From Smittium mucronatum (lineage: Eukaryota > Kickxellomycota > Harpellomycetes > Harpellales > Legeriomycetaceae): DNA of 19,012 nt. Both the position numbers and the translations under genes were made by a program. Location of the stretch: NCBI GenBank assembly GCA_001953115.1, contig LSSL01006377.1:1-19012 (forward strand), written 5' to 3'. Shown piece by piece: positions 1 to 10,497 of this stretch (the stretch's first letter is position 1; every line of letters begins with the position of its first letter). The notes below the pieces were generated by a model. It worked only from the letters and a program-made list of their open reading frames with translations, searched no databases and was not told where the DNA came from.

Positions 1-211
1 CTCTTTTCATTTCTGCTTTTATAAAATCTTTTTTACTGACGCTGTATATCTCATCGAATTCTTTTGATGTAAATACAGTCATGAAAGAAAAATCTGAGTT
101 CCGAGATGCGCCGTTATAAATTTTTGGCTCATATACATCTGTATCACTCAAATATTCAACTTGGGTTGCTGGAGCAACTGTAATTTGAGACTCATAGTCT
201 TTGGTGGCATT
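1..211 (-). CDS. Partial exon of an unrecognised protein, cut by the left edge
   Basis: On the minus strand an open frame runs from about 211 off the edge at 1, giving 70 codons without a stop. It reads as a balanced protein sequence with acidic, polar and aromatic residues (for example EYLSDTDVYEPK at its start and KEFDEIYSVSKKDF further on), and the base composition is less A+T rich than the DNA just to its right. A TGA lies in frame shortly upstream. The frame therefore either begins at an acceptor, the minus-strand sequence ATACAG ending at 212, or at the internal ATG at 82-80. I prefer the acceptor because the residues before that ATG look equally coding-like. No preceding exon could be identified in 230-1000. 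I recognise no domain, signal peptide or membrane segment. A chance open frame is possible, because 70 codons is not decisive on its own. Confidence 0.45.
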
Positions 212-1957
212 CTGTATCTTTCAATAATATGAAATTTATTTCTATAAGAAATTTTGGCTGTATGCGTTTAAATATACTATTAAGTAACAAAAAATTAGTT
301 TATAGCAATTTAAAGAAAATGAATAATTGTTTTCTTTACTTCTAAAATGTTTCTATATGTAAATATTTTATTAAAAATAATTCTCGAAACTATCAATATT
401 CCAAATAAATCGTGTATTTATTTTTTGATGGAAAACCCGATATATACCCAACAAATTTTCACGGAAGTGCAAGAGTATAGACATTATTTTCTATCAATAT
501 CTTATTTCGAACCGTAAAAAATTTATAACGTCTTTTATTTTAAAAAATGATCGAATTATAAATTTTAAGTCGCAATCAAATAGAAAAAAAAGATTCGTGT
601 TTTTATTTTATATAATTTTTAAATATTCTCCGACGCGATTGATGCGAAAAAATCTTGTCCAAATACAAATATTTTTAGGGTTTCATAATTTTTTTTGAAT
701 CATATAACCAATAATGCCGAATCAAAGAATACATATAGAAAAAATGAAGCGATTTTAAAAAACTCAAAATTAGTTTTACTTCAAATAATATAACTTATAT
801 AAATATAATACTGGGCTATTTTTAAATAACACGAACTATTAAGAATTGAAAAACTTGGTAGAACACAATCCCCGATTATTAATAATCTCTGGTTACAATT
901 CTTATTATATGGATTTATTATTTTCTTTAAACGCTAAAATTCCCTTTTTTTTTTACCATTAATTATGGAAAGTTCATTTAATTAATGTGTGAAATTTTAT
1001 TTAATTTAACAATGAAAAAAAAAAATCGAGTTATTGGTTAATAAAAAGGTTAGTACCATTTATTCAAAGACTTTTATGGATATACTTATGTAATTAGATA
1101 ATAATTCTAATCTTATTTGAAATTATTATCCAATTTAATCTCCATTGTAAAAAATGTGCGAATAGTTAGATAGATAAATAGCTTTGGTTGGAGAAAATAT
1201 GAACTATCTCCACTGTTCCAAATTCGGAAACGCTTAATAAGCGAAATGAAAATCATACTTACATTGTATAAAACCTTTTTTCAGCCATATATTTAACCAA
1301 TATAATTTATAATTTTTCAGGATTATAATTTCCCTCCAAAAAAGCTATTAAACTATTAAATCATTGGTTAATAATATGGATGGTTATGATTTATAGTTAT
1401 AGTTTAGGTTTTTGGTAGCTACGTGTATCGGATATTTTTTTTTGGCTCTAATATTGAATTAATTGTGACCAAAAGATCATAAGCTTATTTGAATCAAAAT
1501 TTCGGTTGCAAAAAGAGATATAGGCCTCCCTATTTTGATATATAAAAGGTATTATTTAAATTATTCGGTAATAAATTAATATCTGGGTGGTAAATCCCAA
1601 TGTAAATTTAAAAAAGTAAAAGGTCATTTATTTCAAAAAAAAACGTGTTATTTCAAAACTTCTATTATTTTTCCCAATAATTATATTTTCGAAAATCCCC
1701 TAATCATTAAAATTTTAATACTTTTTATTAACATATAACTATGGAAAAAAGATTTTTTTTGGAGGTTTATTTCTATATGGGCGTATAGAGTTCATAAAGT
1801 ATTTAATAGATATAAAATTTGTGTTGATTTTTTTTTTGATAAAATGGAAAAATAAATGCGATTTGATATAAAAATATATGAACCATATAGCTATAAAAAT
1901 TTCTATAGTAATAAAAGTTTATAAGAATATTTTTAGTACTTATTGAACACCTAAGTA

Positions 1958-1991
1958 TTTTTTAATATATATTTTTTAATATATATTTTTT
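1958..1991. repeat. 14-bp tandem repeat (TTTTTTAATATATA)
   Basis: Two complete head-to-tail copies of TTTTTTAATATATA are followed by a third run of T6. This is low-complexity DNA in an already A+T-rich tract. Confidence 0.8.
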
Positions 1992-2306
1992 AAAAAAATC
2001 ATTATTGGGTATAGAATTTTGTTAATATTGTATGTTTATATCTGTTAATATAACTTTATATCCGGTATTTTTAGAGGATTGAATTTTTTTAAGATTATAA
2101 TAGTAATATTTTATTAAAAAAAATATTCACCAGAAACAAAATTGAAGTGGATGAAAAAATATGGCCTGAAAAAATTAACATTTCTTTGTATTTTTTTTTC
2201 TCATTGATAGCATAGGTATGTAATCAAAAGTATAAAATAATAGTAGAATAGGATATAAAAATCATCTAAATACAGCTAAATGTGAAATAACGCATTTAAT
2301 TTTTGA

Positions 2307-2326
2307 AATAATAATAATAATAATAA
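2307..2326. repeat. AAT trinucleotide microsatellite
   Basis: Six uninterrupted AAT units followed by AA, in non-coding DNA. Confidence 0.85.
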
Positions 2327-3509
2327 AATTGCCTTTTTATTTACCAATAAAAACGTTTAATATTATTTTTCCATACGAGATTTATTTGAAAGACACTTAT
2401 CGCTTACTAAAAAAATTTCTGAAAAAAAATTTCTGAGACTTAATATTAGACCTCAAAAATATTGTATTAAATAATAAAAACAATCAAATTATCCAAATAG
2501 AAAAATATATATGATTTTTTTCGCTAAATTTTGGGATATTTTCGATTAGCTTTTAATTTTTTTTTATTTGATAGCTTTGAAAATAAAATTCTCTTAATTC
2601 AAGACTCTTTTGCTTTTAAACACATTAATAATATAGAATAATCAAAAAAAGTATATTTAAACGGGAATTATTATTGTTTTTTTTCATTACCACTGATTCA
2701 ATATATAAAAAAATCTTATAAATATACTCAATAAATGTTGTTTAAAAAAATTACATAAATAACAAAAAATATTTCTGATAATTATAGCTTTAATTATTTA
2801 ATAAATTTTTGTCTTATTAGCTTCACATTTATCTAGAAGTTTCATTGAAATTATAAGTAGATTAATTGATGAAAAGAGTGTCATAATTTAATCAAATCTT
2901 AAATTTTCATCGCATTTTTAATAGATAAAAATAATTTATTTTGCACTAATATCGATTTTTTATTTTATCTATTATTTTGAAACTCGAGAAAAAAAATCAA
3001 GTTAATAAAACTGCAATTTAGCAAAAAAATATTCAAAAATAAAATGAAATACCTCCTATGTATTTATAATAATTACAATAATCATAATATTATAATATTT
3101 TAATTTAAACGAAAAAATATATGATTAAAGGCACAAGATTTTTAAATTTTCATGGGTGAGGGAAAGAAAAAAATAATATATATCCTATATCCTATAAGAT
3201 TTTAATTTTAATCCTGATTATTTCTAATCTTAATTAAATTTTATTGAACGAGCTAATTTTTTAGTAATTTTTACAATTATTTATATCCAAATTTATAATT
3301 TTTTTGCTTTATTAACTTCATTCTTACGTGAAATTCTCCGATAATAATTTTTGAATAATGCTATATCAATTTTGAGATAAAATAAAAATTATAAGCGAAA
3401 GATTCGAGCTAAAATTTATTTTTATATCCAAAAAAAGATTTAATTCAATTCAATTGCGATTATAGCACATAATCTGTAAAAAAAGAATAAAGAGCTCAAT
3501 AAACATACG

Positions 3510-3527
3510 ATATATATATATATATAT
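3510..3527. repeat. AT dinucleotide microsatellite
   Basis: Nine uninterrupted AT units in non-coding DNA. Confidence 0.85.
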
Positions 3528-4140
3528 GGTGTAGTAAAAAAAAATTTAATGGGTTTTATAAAATTTATCTTCTTTTTTTAACTCAAAAATATGGGAAAGT
3601 ATCCCTGGAGTGCCTTTTTTTTATGCCTTAATTCTTATATACTATTACTTTTTTTCAACAAAATGTAATTAAAACTCAAATTATTTGGATCAAATATCTA
3701 AAACTCAAACTAAAAAAAAATTCTTTTCAGAGTACTAGTACTTTGGGTAAATGAACCCATATATTTTTATAATTGGTAATAGAAAAAACCTATCTTAATA
3801 AAAATAAGTATGTAAATTTGAAATCTATAATAATTTTTTTAGCTCATGGTTTTAAGAGAAAAATATCATAAATTCTAATTAAAATAATATTTATTGATAT
3901 TTTTTTATTCTCAAAAAAAAACAAAAATTAAAATATAGTTTTTCATTACCATTTTTAATTTTATAAGTATTATAAATGAATTTTTTTAAATCATTTCATT
4001 ATATTTAATATAAAAATCATTTTTCCGTATTAATAATTAAAAAAAAACCTTCAATTACATAAATTGTATTGCTGGTATAGGTGAGTTTATTTTTTATAAA
4101 AATGATATTTAAAAAAATAACATTAATTCTTTTTTTATAT

Positions 4141-4175
4141 TAAAATCTAAAATCTAAAATCTAAAATCTGAAATC
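4141..4175. repeat. 7-bp tandem repeat (TAAAATC), five units
   Basis: Four perfect TAAAATC units are followed by one variant, TGAAATC. The array is only 35 bp, is internal and has no G-rich strand, so it does not look telomeric. Confidence 0.85.
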
Positions 4176-4787
4176 ATAAGTCATATAAATTTTATAAATA
4201 GATGTTGAAAAGAAGTAAAATATATCTTGAATTTCAATAATAAAAACAATCAAAGATTATGCAACTGTTTAAATTTTTTGAATATTTATACAAAGAAATA
4301 ATATATTCATATATTTTCTATATATTTTCTCCTTATATCCAATTTTTTTATCATTAAAGGTTAAGGAATTCTATTAAATCTCAACCCAATTTAAACGAAA
4401 AAATTGAATGAAGATATTCATTATCATTTTTTAAATTGATTTTATGCTCATTTATTTATAAATAATTTTTTATAATAAATAATATTTTTTTTTTTGATAT
4501 CTTAATTGATAATATGACTGTGAACGAAAAAAAATTCAGAATTTTTTTTTAATTGTATATTTTTTGGAGGGGGGGGGGTTGAAAATTTCTATTTAAAATG
4601 TCATTTTTTAAACAATTTAGATCGGAAAAAAAGTTATTCAATTAATTTTTTTGAAATAAAGTATTCATATTATATTTTGAATGACCATAAAATTAAATTT
4701 TGTATAAAATACTAATATACGTAGCACGAATAGATGATTATTATTTTGCTAAACTTTTTTTTTTAATGTTCAATTTTAAATGTGGTG

Positions 4788-4940
4788 ATGAAGGAATTGA
4801 TGTTGCACTTTGAAGGATTTTTAGATCTACGCTTTACCGAAGAATCAATTATTGTGGTTTGAAAAAAGGCAGATAATTTTTCTATAGAGAAAAATCAAGC
4901 CTTTATTAATGTTTTTAAAGATCTAAAATATAAAAAATAA
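4788..4940 (+). pseudogene. Coding-like fragment interrupted by one in-frame TGA
   Basis: From the ATG at 4788 the frame reads 24 codons (starting MKELMLHFEGFLDLRF) to a TGA at 4860-4862. It then continues in the same frame for 25 more codons with similar composition to a TAA at 4938-4940. The local sequence is less A+T rich than its surroundings, which is why it stands out. I do not recognise a family. It could be a decayed gene fragment or simply chance; the length is not statistically convincing. Confidence 0.2.
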
Positions 4941-5705
4941 AAGCCGACCAAATAAATTTATAATTGTTATGATAGAATCGGATTTATTGAATACTTACAC
5001 AAATGAATGTTAAAAATGGATTGTTCGTGTACTGAATTATTATTATTTTGTTGTGGTAGTTTATTTTTATGCCTTCTGTACAAAAGATGGTATTTTTCGT
5101 TTTATACAAAATGAATAGTTTATATGGAACATTATCCAAAAATTAAAAATTAATATCAATAAAAATCAATATCAATAAAAATGATCTAAAGCTTATAGGA
5201 TTTTATTACCAAAAATCCTTATATTGATCCCAGAATCAATATCAATAAAAATGATCTAAAGTTTATAGGATTTTATTACCAAAAATCCTTATATTGATCC
5301 CAAAATCAATTGAAAATTTAAGGGATATAATCACCTTAACGTCTTCAATTTGTCTCTCAATTAAAAATACCCATTCAAACATTTATTTTATTGTGAATTG
5401 ATTCGATTTTCATTATGTGATTAGGGGTATTTTTTAATTTTCAAAAAGATATCGCTTATATTTCTGCTTTTAACAGCTATTTCTTTTCCTATTTATATAA
5501 TAACACGAGTTTTAATGTTTATATATTCAAATAGATAAATAACATGTCTTTGAATATCAGGAGACATTTAAAGTATTATCAGACTTAAGAACGATAAAAT
5601 GTATAAATCAAGCAAAGTTCAAGTGTTTTGAAATCAAGTTTTCATTGAGAAAGGTAAAATTATATTAATAAAGCTTTCATTATGATTTTGTTATTACGAA
5701 TGAAG
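4941..5705. other. A+T-rich spacer with a 70-bp tandem duplication
   Basis: I see no gene here. The only clear structure is the tandem duplication at 5164-5310. The rest is A+T-rich DNA with stops in every frame. Confidence 0.6.
5164..5310. repeat. Tandem duplication, 70-bp unit, with an internal hairpin
   Basis: Copy 1 spans 5164-5233 and copy 2 spans 5234-5303. A 7-bp start of a third copy (AATCAAT) lies at 5304-5310. The copies differ at only two positions (GCTTATAGG versus GTTTATAGG, and CCCAG versus CCCAA), so the duplication is recent or kept homogeneous. Each unit holds a perfect inverted repeat, AGGATTTT and AAAATCCT, around a 7-nt loop ATTACCA. Confidence 0.9.
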
Positions 5706-6932
5706 TTAAGATTTCGAGATTGGCATAATCTTCTCATGGCCAGTGGCACGAAAATAAGCGTCCTTTTTCTGCCAATGCAAAAGTTTTAATAAAATCCAGC
5801 TAAAATATTAGCTTAGTTTTTTTAAACATTGAAAGAAGTGTTAGATTTCACAAATAGAAATCTAATTCACTTTACGGTCCGGAAAGAGTTAACCATCTCA
5901 CCAATTCCGTATTGATTAATAAAACATTTGATATTTGGTTACGGGTAGCATCAAATAAAACCCCTGAAAAAAAAAGCATTAGAAATTTCATATCAGATGA
6001 AAAATACGTCATAAATTACCATTAAGTGTGGTTCCGATAAATTGACTAGAAAATTAGTTTTCGCTTAGTAGATTAATCCTTATTATGCTTTACGCGGTTT
6101 TTTAACAGTTTTTTCAATATCGCTACCAGCCAATAAAACCCTAAATTATATATTTTTTGCTGTTAGTAAGACAAGGGATATTAAATTTTTTATTGCAAAC
6201 AAGCCACCAAAGATCAAAAAATTTATGGAATTTTATTGGGCAATAGTCAAATGCTGACTCACTGTTTTTTTGTCAATTCTTTAGCTGTTTGTTTCGACTA
6301 TTATACTTTTTATTGGCTGAAATATTTACGCGTCATAAACCAAATAACAAATTTATTGGAAGGAGATATTCGTGTTTTATTTTTTTTTGGCCAAAGACAT
6401 TGGGATGATGTCAATTAACGCACGAGCCCACATTTATTTTCAGAGGTACTACCAATGGCTCAAACCGCTTGGGGGTTTTTTAAATAATAAAGCATTGTCT
6501 AAATCGATTTAGTATACTTTGTGGCCAAAATTGTACACAATGTGTGCACTATCCAGGATTTTTGAAATTGTATCTGTTTGTTGTTGTTTCATTCTCAAAA
6601 TTCTTGGATTTTCAGCTAATCTTTCAGGGAAAAATATTTTATCCGATTCAATTCTTTCTCCGCCTGTGTTTCAACGCACATGATTTGCTGAGTTTTATAT
6701 AATAATATTTAAAAATTAAAATTTTCAGCCGACATATTGTTGGCTTATCGTATAAAAATTTAAAGGTGAGTAAATATTTGCAGTTAATGATAGCATAATT
6801 AAATCAGCTGATGATAAAGAGTTAAGGGTTGTTGAAAATTTTGACATCCGAATTTTGTCCCTGTAATATTTTGCAATAGTCATTCAAGCTGAAACCGCTC
6901 ATTGACAGCAATGCTAAATAATCTGGTTTCAA
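5706..6932 (-). pseudogene. Cluster of broken coding-like fragments, possible decayed mobile element
   Basis: Minus-strand translation gives several protein-like pieces in the same direction, separated by stops and frame changes. Piece A is 6932-6825 (36 codons, including MSGFSLNDYCKILQG). Piece B is 6670-6509 (53 codons ending at TAA, including IFFPERLAENPRILRMKQQQ). Piece C is 6479-6144: 112 codons with no TAA or TAG but three in-frame TGA codons, at 6411-6413, 6333-6335 and 6273-6275. Piece D is 5807-5706 (33 codons, including HWQKKDAYFRATGHEK). Their composition differs from the surrounding A+T-rich DNA and they do not look like random frames. No DDE triad, reverse transcriptase or other domain is recognisable. 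The common orientation and heavy damage suggest a dead transposase or host gene, but each piece taken alone could be chance. Confidence 0.3.
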
Positions 6933-7535
6933 TTAATTACTTAGTGTGGGGCGAGTTTCTTATGGGGGTTTTAACCAATATTAAGACACCACAGATGCTG
7001 GGATAGCTTGCGCTATGAATACTAGCTAATAGTGGCTATGAGTTGATGCAGTGTTTATTATGTATGCAAATAAAATGGGTTTTGTCAGTAAGCATTTAAC
7101 ATAAACCAATGGAATATACCCGAACTTATTAAATCGAGGATTTTTTTCAGGAACATGGCGAGGACTAATAGAAAAAAAGGAAGTATGCTATTTGCATGAG
7201 AATTGATCATGCTTAGACAAGACAAAAAATGATAGGCAAAGAATTGATGCTGGAAAAAAAAGATCCACTACATTTTTATATAAATCTGGTAATAAAAAAA
7301 AAATTCGCGATTTTTGTTTTTTTCTGCGAAATAAAAAATTATTTTTCTTACACGTATAGGATAGGTTTATAATTTTTAAAGGTTTAACTTTTTTTTTTAC
7401 TATTTATTTTAAAAAATTGAATGATCGGTTATATAATTCTATTTAAAAGCAAGTGTTTTTTATACGTTGAGTGATTAAAAATCAAACTTCAAACACGTAT
7501 TCAATCCCAATTTATGCTAAATCCATAAATTAAGT
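6933..7535. other. Upstream region of the zinc-finger gene
   Basis: Non-coding DNA that should include the promoter and 5' leader of the gene starting at 7536. The closest thing to a TATA element is GGTTATATAATTC at about 7428-7440, in a T- and A-run-rich stretch. No transcription start can be assigned from sequence. Confidence 0.4.
7514..7528 (+). promoter_or_regulatory. Possible upstream ORF of four codons
   Basis: An ATG at 7514 opens a four-codon frame (M-L-N-P) closed by TAA at 7526-7528, just 7 nt before the ATG at 7536. If the transcript starts upstream of it, this tiny frame could lower or gate translation of the zinc-finger gene. Its presence in the mRNA is unproven. Confidence 0.3.
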
Positions 7536-10497
7536 ATGAGCTATCAGGAAAAGTATCAAGTCTCTGATAATGGAAGTTATGGATGGGAAAATAGTCAATT
7601 TAGAGGTGTTCATAACCAAAATGATCAACATCCAAGAATTTCCTCACAAGATCAAGACAAAAACTCAAATTCCCTAAAGAATTCTCGTGCCCAAAATTTC
7701 CCTCAAAGCCAGGCACAACAGTTAATTCCCAATCAAAGACAAGCTTCTCAGAATCAACACCATTTTTCTCAGATTCAACATCAAATCCCTCAAAAACAGC
7801 ATCAATTGTCCCAAACACACCAACAGATAACACAAAATCAAGTACAAATGTCTCAAAGTCAACATCATTTGCCTCAGAATCAACCTCAAATCTCACAGAT
7901 CCAACATCAGATTCCACAGAGTCAACATCAAATTCCACAAAACCAAAACCAAATTCATCATAACCAACATCAAATTACACAAACCCAACGCCAATTACCC
8001 CAGAACCAACATCAGCTACTTCAGAATCAAAATATAAATCAAAATCAGAATCAACACCAAATACCCCAAAACCAACAGCAGTTAATGTCTCAAAATCAAC
8101 ATCAAATCCATCAAACCCAACAGCACATGTCCCAAAATCAGCAGCCTGATCGCATTAACCAGATACAACATAAGGAGCACAATATAAATTATAATGATCA
8201 AAAAAACCAAGCCCTCAAAAGTGATTTGAATCAAATTCAGCAGGATCAATTACATATGCAATTCTACAAAAATCAGTACAAGCTTAACTCCCAAAAAGAT
8301 AGTCCTGGAAATATTGTAACAACTTCGTCTGTAAAGCGCGGACGGCCAAAAGAAAAGAATTCAAGTGCTGATAAAATACCATCAAATGATTCTGCCAATG
8401 AAAATTTTACAGGTAACTCTGATATTCATAAAGAGCTTTTTCAAAAACTCCAGGAACAAGCCGATCTTAATCATGGAAGATTAGACGAAAATGGTAGACG
8501 AGAGTATCCTTGCAACGTAACCGACTGTGGTAAAATATTTTATCAAAGGGCTCATTTGAACATCCATTTAAGGTAACCAAATGTTTCCCTTTTCAGTTTT
8601 CAACTGATAACTAATGACTTTTCCATGAATATTCATTTTTATAATGCTTTTATTGTATATCCTCAGGTCACATATTGGCTACAAACCTTATGTAAGTTGA
8701 AATCTCACTGAATCTTATGGCCATTTAAACTTTTTTTAATAATTTAATAATAGTAAAAGATTATCATTTTTTTCCCTTTTATAATCTATTATAGAAATGT
8801 CTCTTTCCATCCTGTGGCAAGTCTTTCACTCAACAAGGAAATTTAAGAACTCACGAAAGAAAACATACTGGAGAAAAGCCGTATGCAGTAAGATTCCCAT
8901 ACTTCAAACCCCACCAATATATTCCAAATTCTTTCTATTGGGTTTTATCAAGTATTTTAAAACTTTTATCGCTTTAGTGTGGTTTCATGGGTTGTTCGAA
9001 AAAATTTACACAGGCCGGGAACTTAAAGGTATAATTTAATATTATTTTTAAAGGATCTCTTTTATTAATTGTTCAATTTTTCTTTTATAGACGCACATTC
9101 GTAAAATTCACCAAATCGATGATATATCCAAATTAAAACCAAATGTTTCATCAAATGACAGCCAAATAGTAAGCATTGAATTACCTTTATTTTAATTTTA
9201 TATTAATAGAGGCTCAAACAAAAAATCCAAATTTTCACCGTTATAGGACATTTCAAGAAAATATTTAAGCGAAACCCAACAAATTCTTGCTCAGGAAGGT
9301 TACCAATATGATCACAATAATCAGATGGTTCAAAATTTGAGTCATCAAAACAAAGCCACGAATAATCAAACATTATCAAATCAGGCTAATTCTCAGGATC
9401 ACAAAGATTCCTTTTCATTTCAGCATCAGTCCCAAAAAAACCATCAGTTTCGCCAGCAACCTCAGTACCAAATACAATTGGATCAGAGGAGTCAGCCACA
9501 ATTTGAATCCCAAAGACAGTTTCAGGATCACCAACAACATATTCAACCAGTAAATCAAACTAATAGAAATAACACTGATATGCTAGGTAGCCCTCAAAAT
9601 TCCAATATTCCTCTACAAAGAATTGCAGCTATTAATAATCCCACTGAAACGCAATATTTATCCCCTCAGCCTTATTACCGAAATATGACTAGTCAGTCTT
9701 CAGACATGCAAAGAAACAAAAACTCTGGTAGTTTCAATGAATATCAAGCTTATCCACAGACCCAATTAAAACAACAGAATAACTATGAAAATGTAGCTGC
9801 TAATAAGCAATTCCAGGATCAATCTATTGGCGGTGGCATTCGTATGTCTTTTATAAATAAAAATAGTCCTCGCGGCGATGGGAAAGTGCTTCAATCTAAT
9901 GCGATTGATGATCAAACCTCCAATAAAAATTTGAATCACATTTCTAATGCTGGATCTAATGTGAATCCCGACATTAGTCCTGGTAGATTTAACTCTCAAA
10001 ATGCAGATAACAGTAATATCCAAAATCCTAGATTTAGTTCCAACTACAACTCCCCCCTGAATACTCATTCTATTATGAGCTCAGATTTCGGATCGGTCCA
10101 AAATCCCAACATCGCCGTCAACCAAAGTTCCCATTTAGCTTTAAACAAAAACTCTGGAACGAATTCAGGTATAAACTCGGTTCTCCCTACTGATCCATAC
10201 TCTAAAAGCAATTCAAATTCAGATGATGCTTCTAATCATAATAGCTTCAATAAATCTCTCTCACGAGATAAAGTCACAGAATCAAATAAGCTATTGGGTT
10301 TAACAGCAAAAAGCAACGATGACAAAACTGACATTAAAGTGGCCTCAGCCAATAAATCCTATTTTGCTTCTGCGAGTTCCTTGGTATCCGGTAGGAATCC
10401 AAACCTGGAATACAAAGGAATTTCTGGTGGTAATAAATCCGGCGGAGGAGTTGTTCAAGGCGATAATTCTTACAGCATTGATGGTCAAAACAATTAG
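7536..10497 (+). CDS. Azf1-like C2H2 zinc-finger transcription factor, Q/N-rich, six exons
   Basis: Exons: 7536-8572, 8667-8691, 8795-8887, 8978-9028, 9091-9168 and 9247-10497. They join in phase to 2535 nt, or 844 residues. All introns are GT-AG, 62-103 bp. Residues 1-260 are Gln/Asn/His rich, and 71-202 form heptad-like units of the type SQIQHQI. An AT-hook-like KRGRPK lies at 267-272. Three C2H2 fingers follow: C326, C331, H344, H348; C356, C361, H374, H378; and C386, C391, H404, H409, the last with four residues between its histidines. The first linker, SHIGYKPY, and the second finger closely resemble yeast Azf1, which has four fingers, so one seems absent here. Residues 429-844 are a Ser/Asn/Gln-rich tail. 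The expected role is nuclear sequence-specific DNA binding; target genes cannot be inferred. The acceptor at 9246 was preferred to one at 9209 because the latter leads to an early stop. Confidence 0.88.
7746..8141 (+). repeat. Degenerate 21-bp coding minisatellite (Q-rich heptads)
   Basis: Within exon 1 of the zinc-finger gene the protein repeats every seven residues for about 130 residues. Units such as [21 protein letters not shown] and TQTQRQL carry one Ile, Leu, Met or Phe at the seventh position. The register slips slightly near NQNQNQHQI and MSQNQHQI. The DNA units are diverged from one another. Confidence 0.85.

Larger units (their letters stand above)
212..4766. other. Very A+T-rich gene-poor tract
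   Basis: About 4.5 kb with long runs of A and T, frequent stops in all six frames and no convincing gene. It contains only simple repeats, listed separately, and scattered short open frames. The longest I noted is 347-517 on the plus strand (56 codons), which is within what chance allows at this composition. I see no RNA gene and no transposase or reverse transcriptase motif. Confidence 0.7.

Noticed and set aside
347..517. 56-codon plus-strand ORF
   Set aside because: Its length is within chance expectation for this composition over the gene-poor tract. No conserved motif or splice context supports it.
4141..4175. Telomere-like repeat
   Set aside because: Only five TAAAATC units, internal, with no G-rich strand.
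6236..6418. 60-codon plus-strand ORF, Phe/Tyr rich
   Set aside because: It has no ATG at the proposed start (TTG), a composition typical of A+T-rich chance frames, and no family resemblance. The opposite strand looks more protein-like.
7600..7938. 112-codon minus-strand open frame opposite exon 1 of the zinc-finger gene
   Set aside because: It is the antisense of the Q-rich repeat. CAA and CAG codons read as TTG and CTG on the other strand, so stops are avoided for compositional reasons. The sense strand continues into real zinc fingers.
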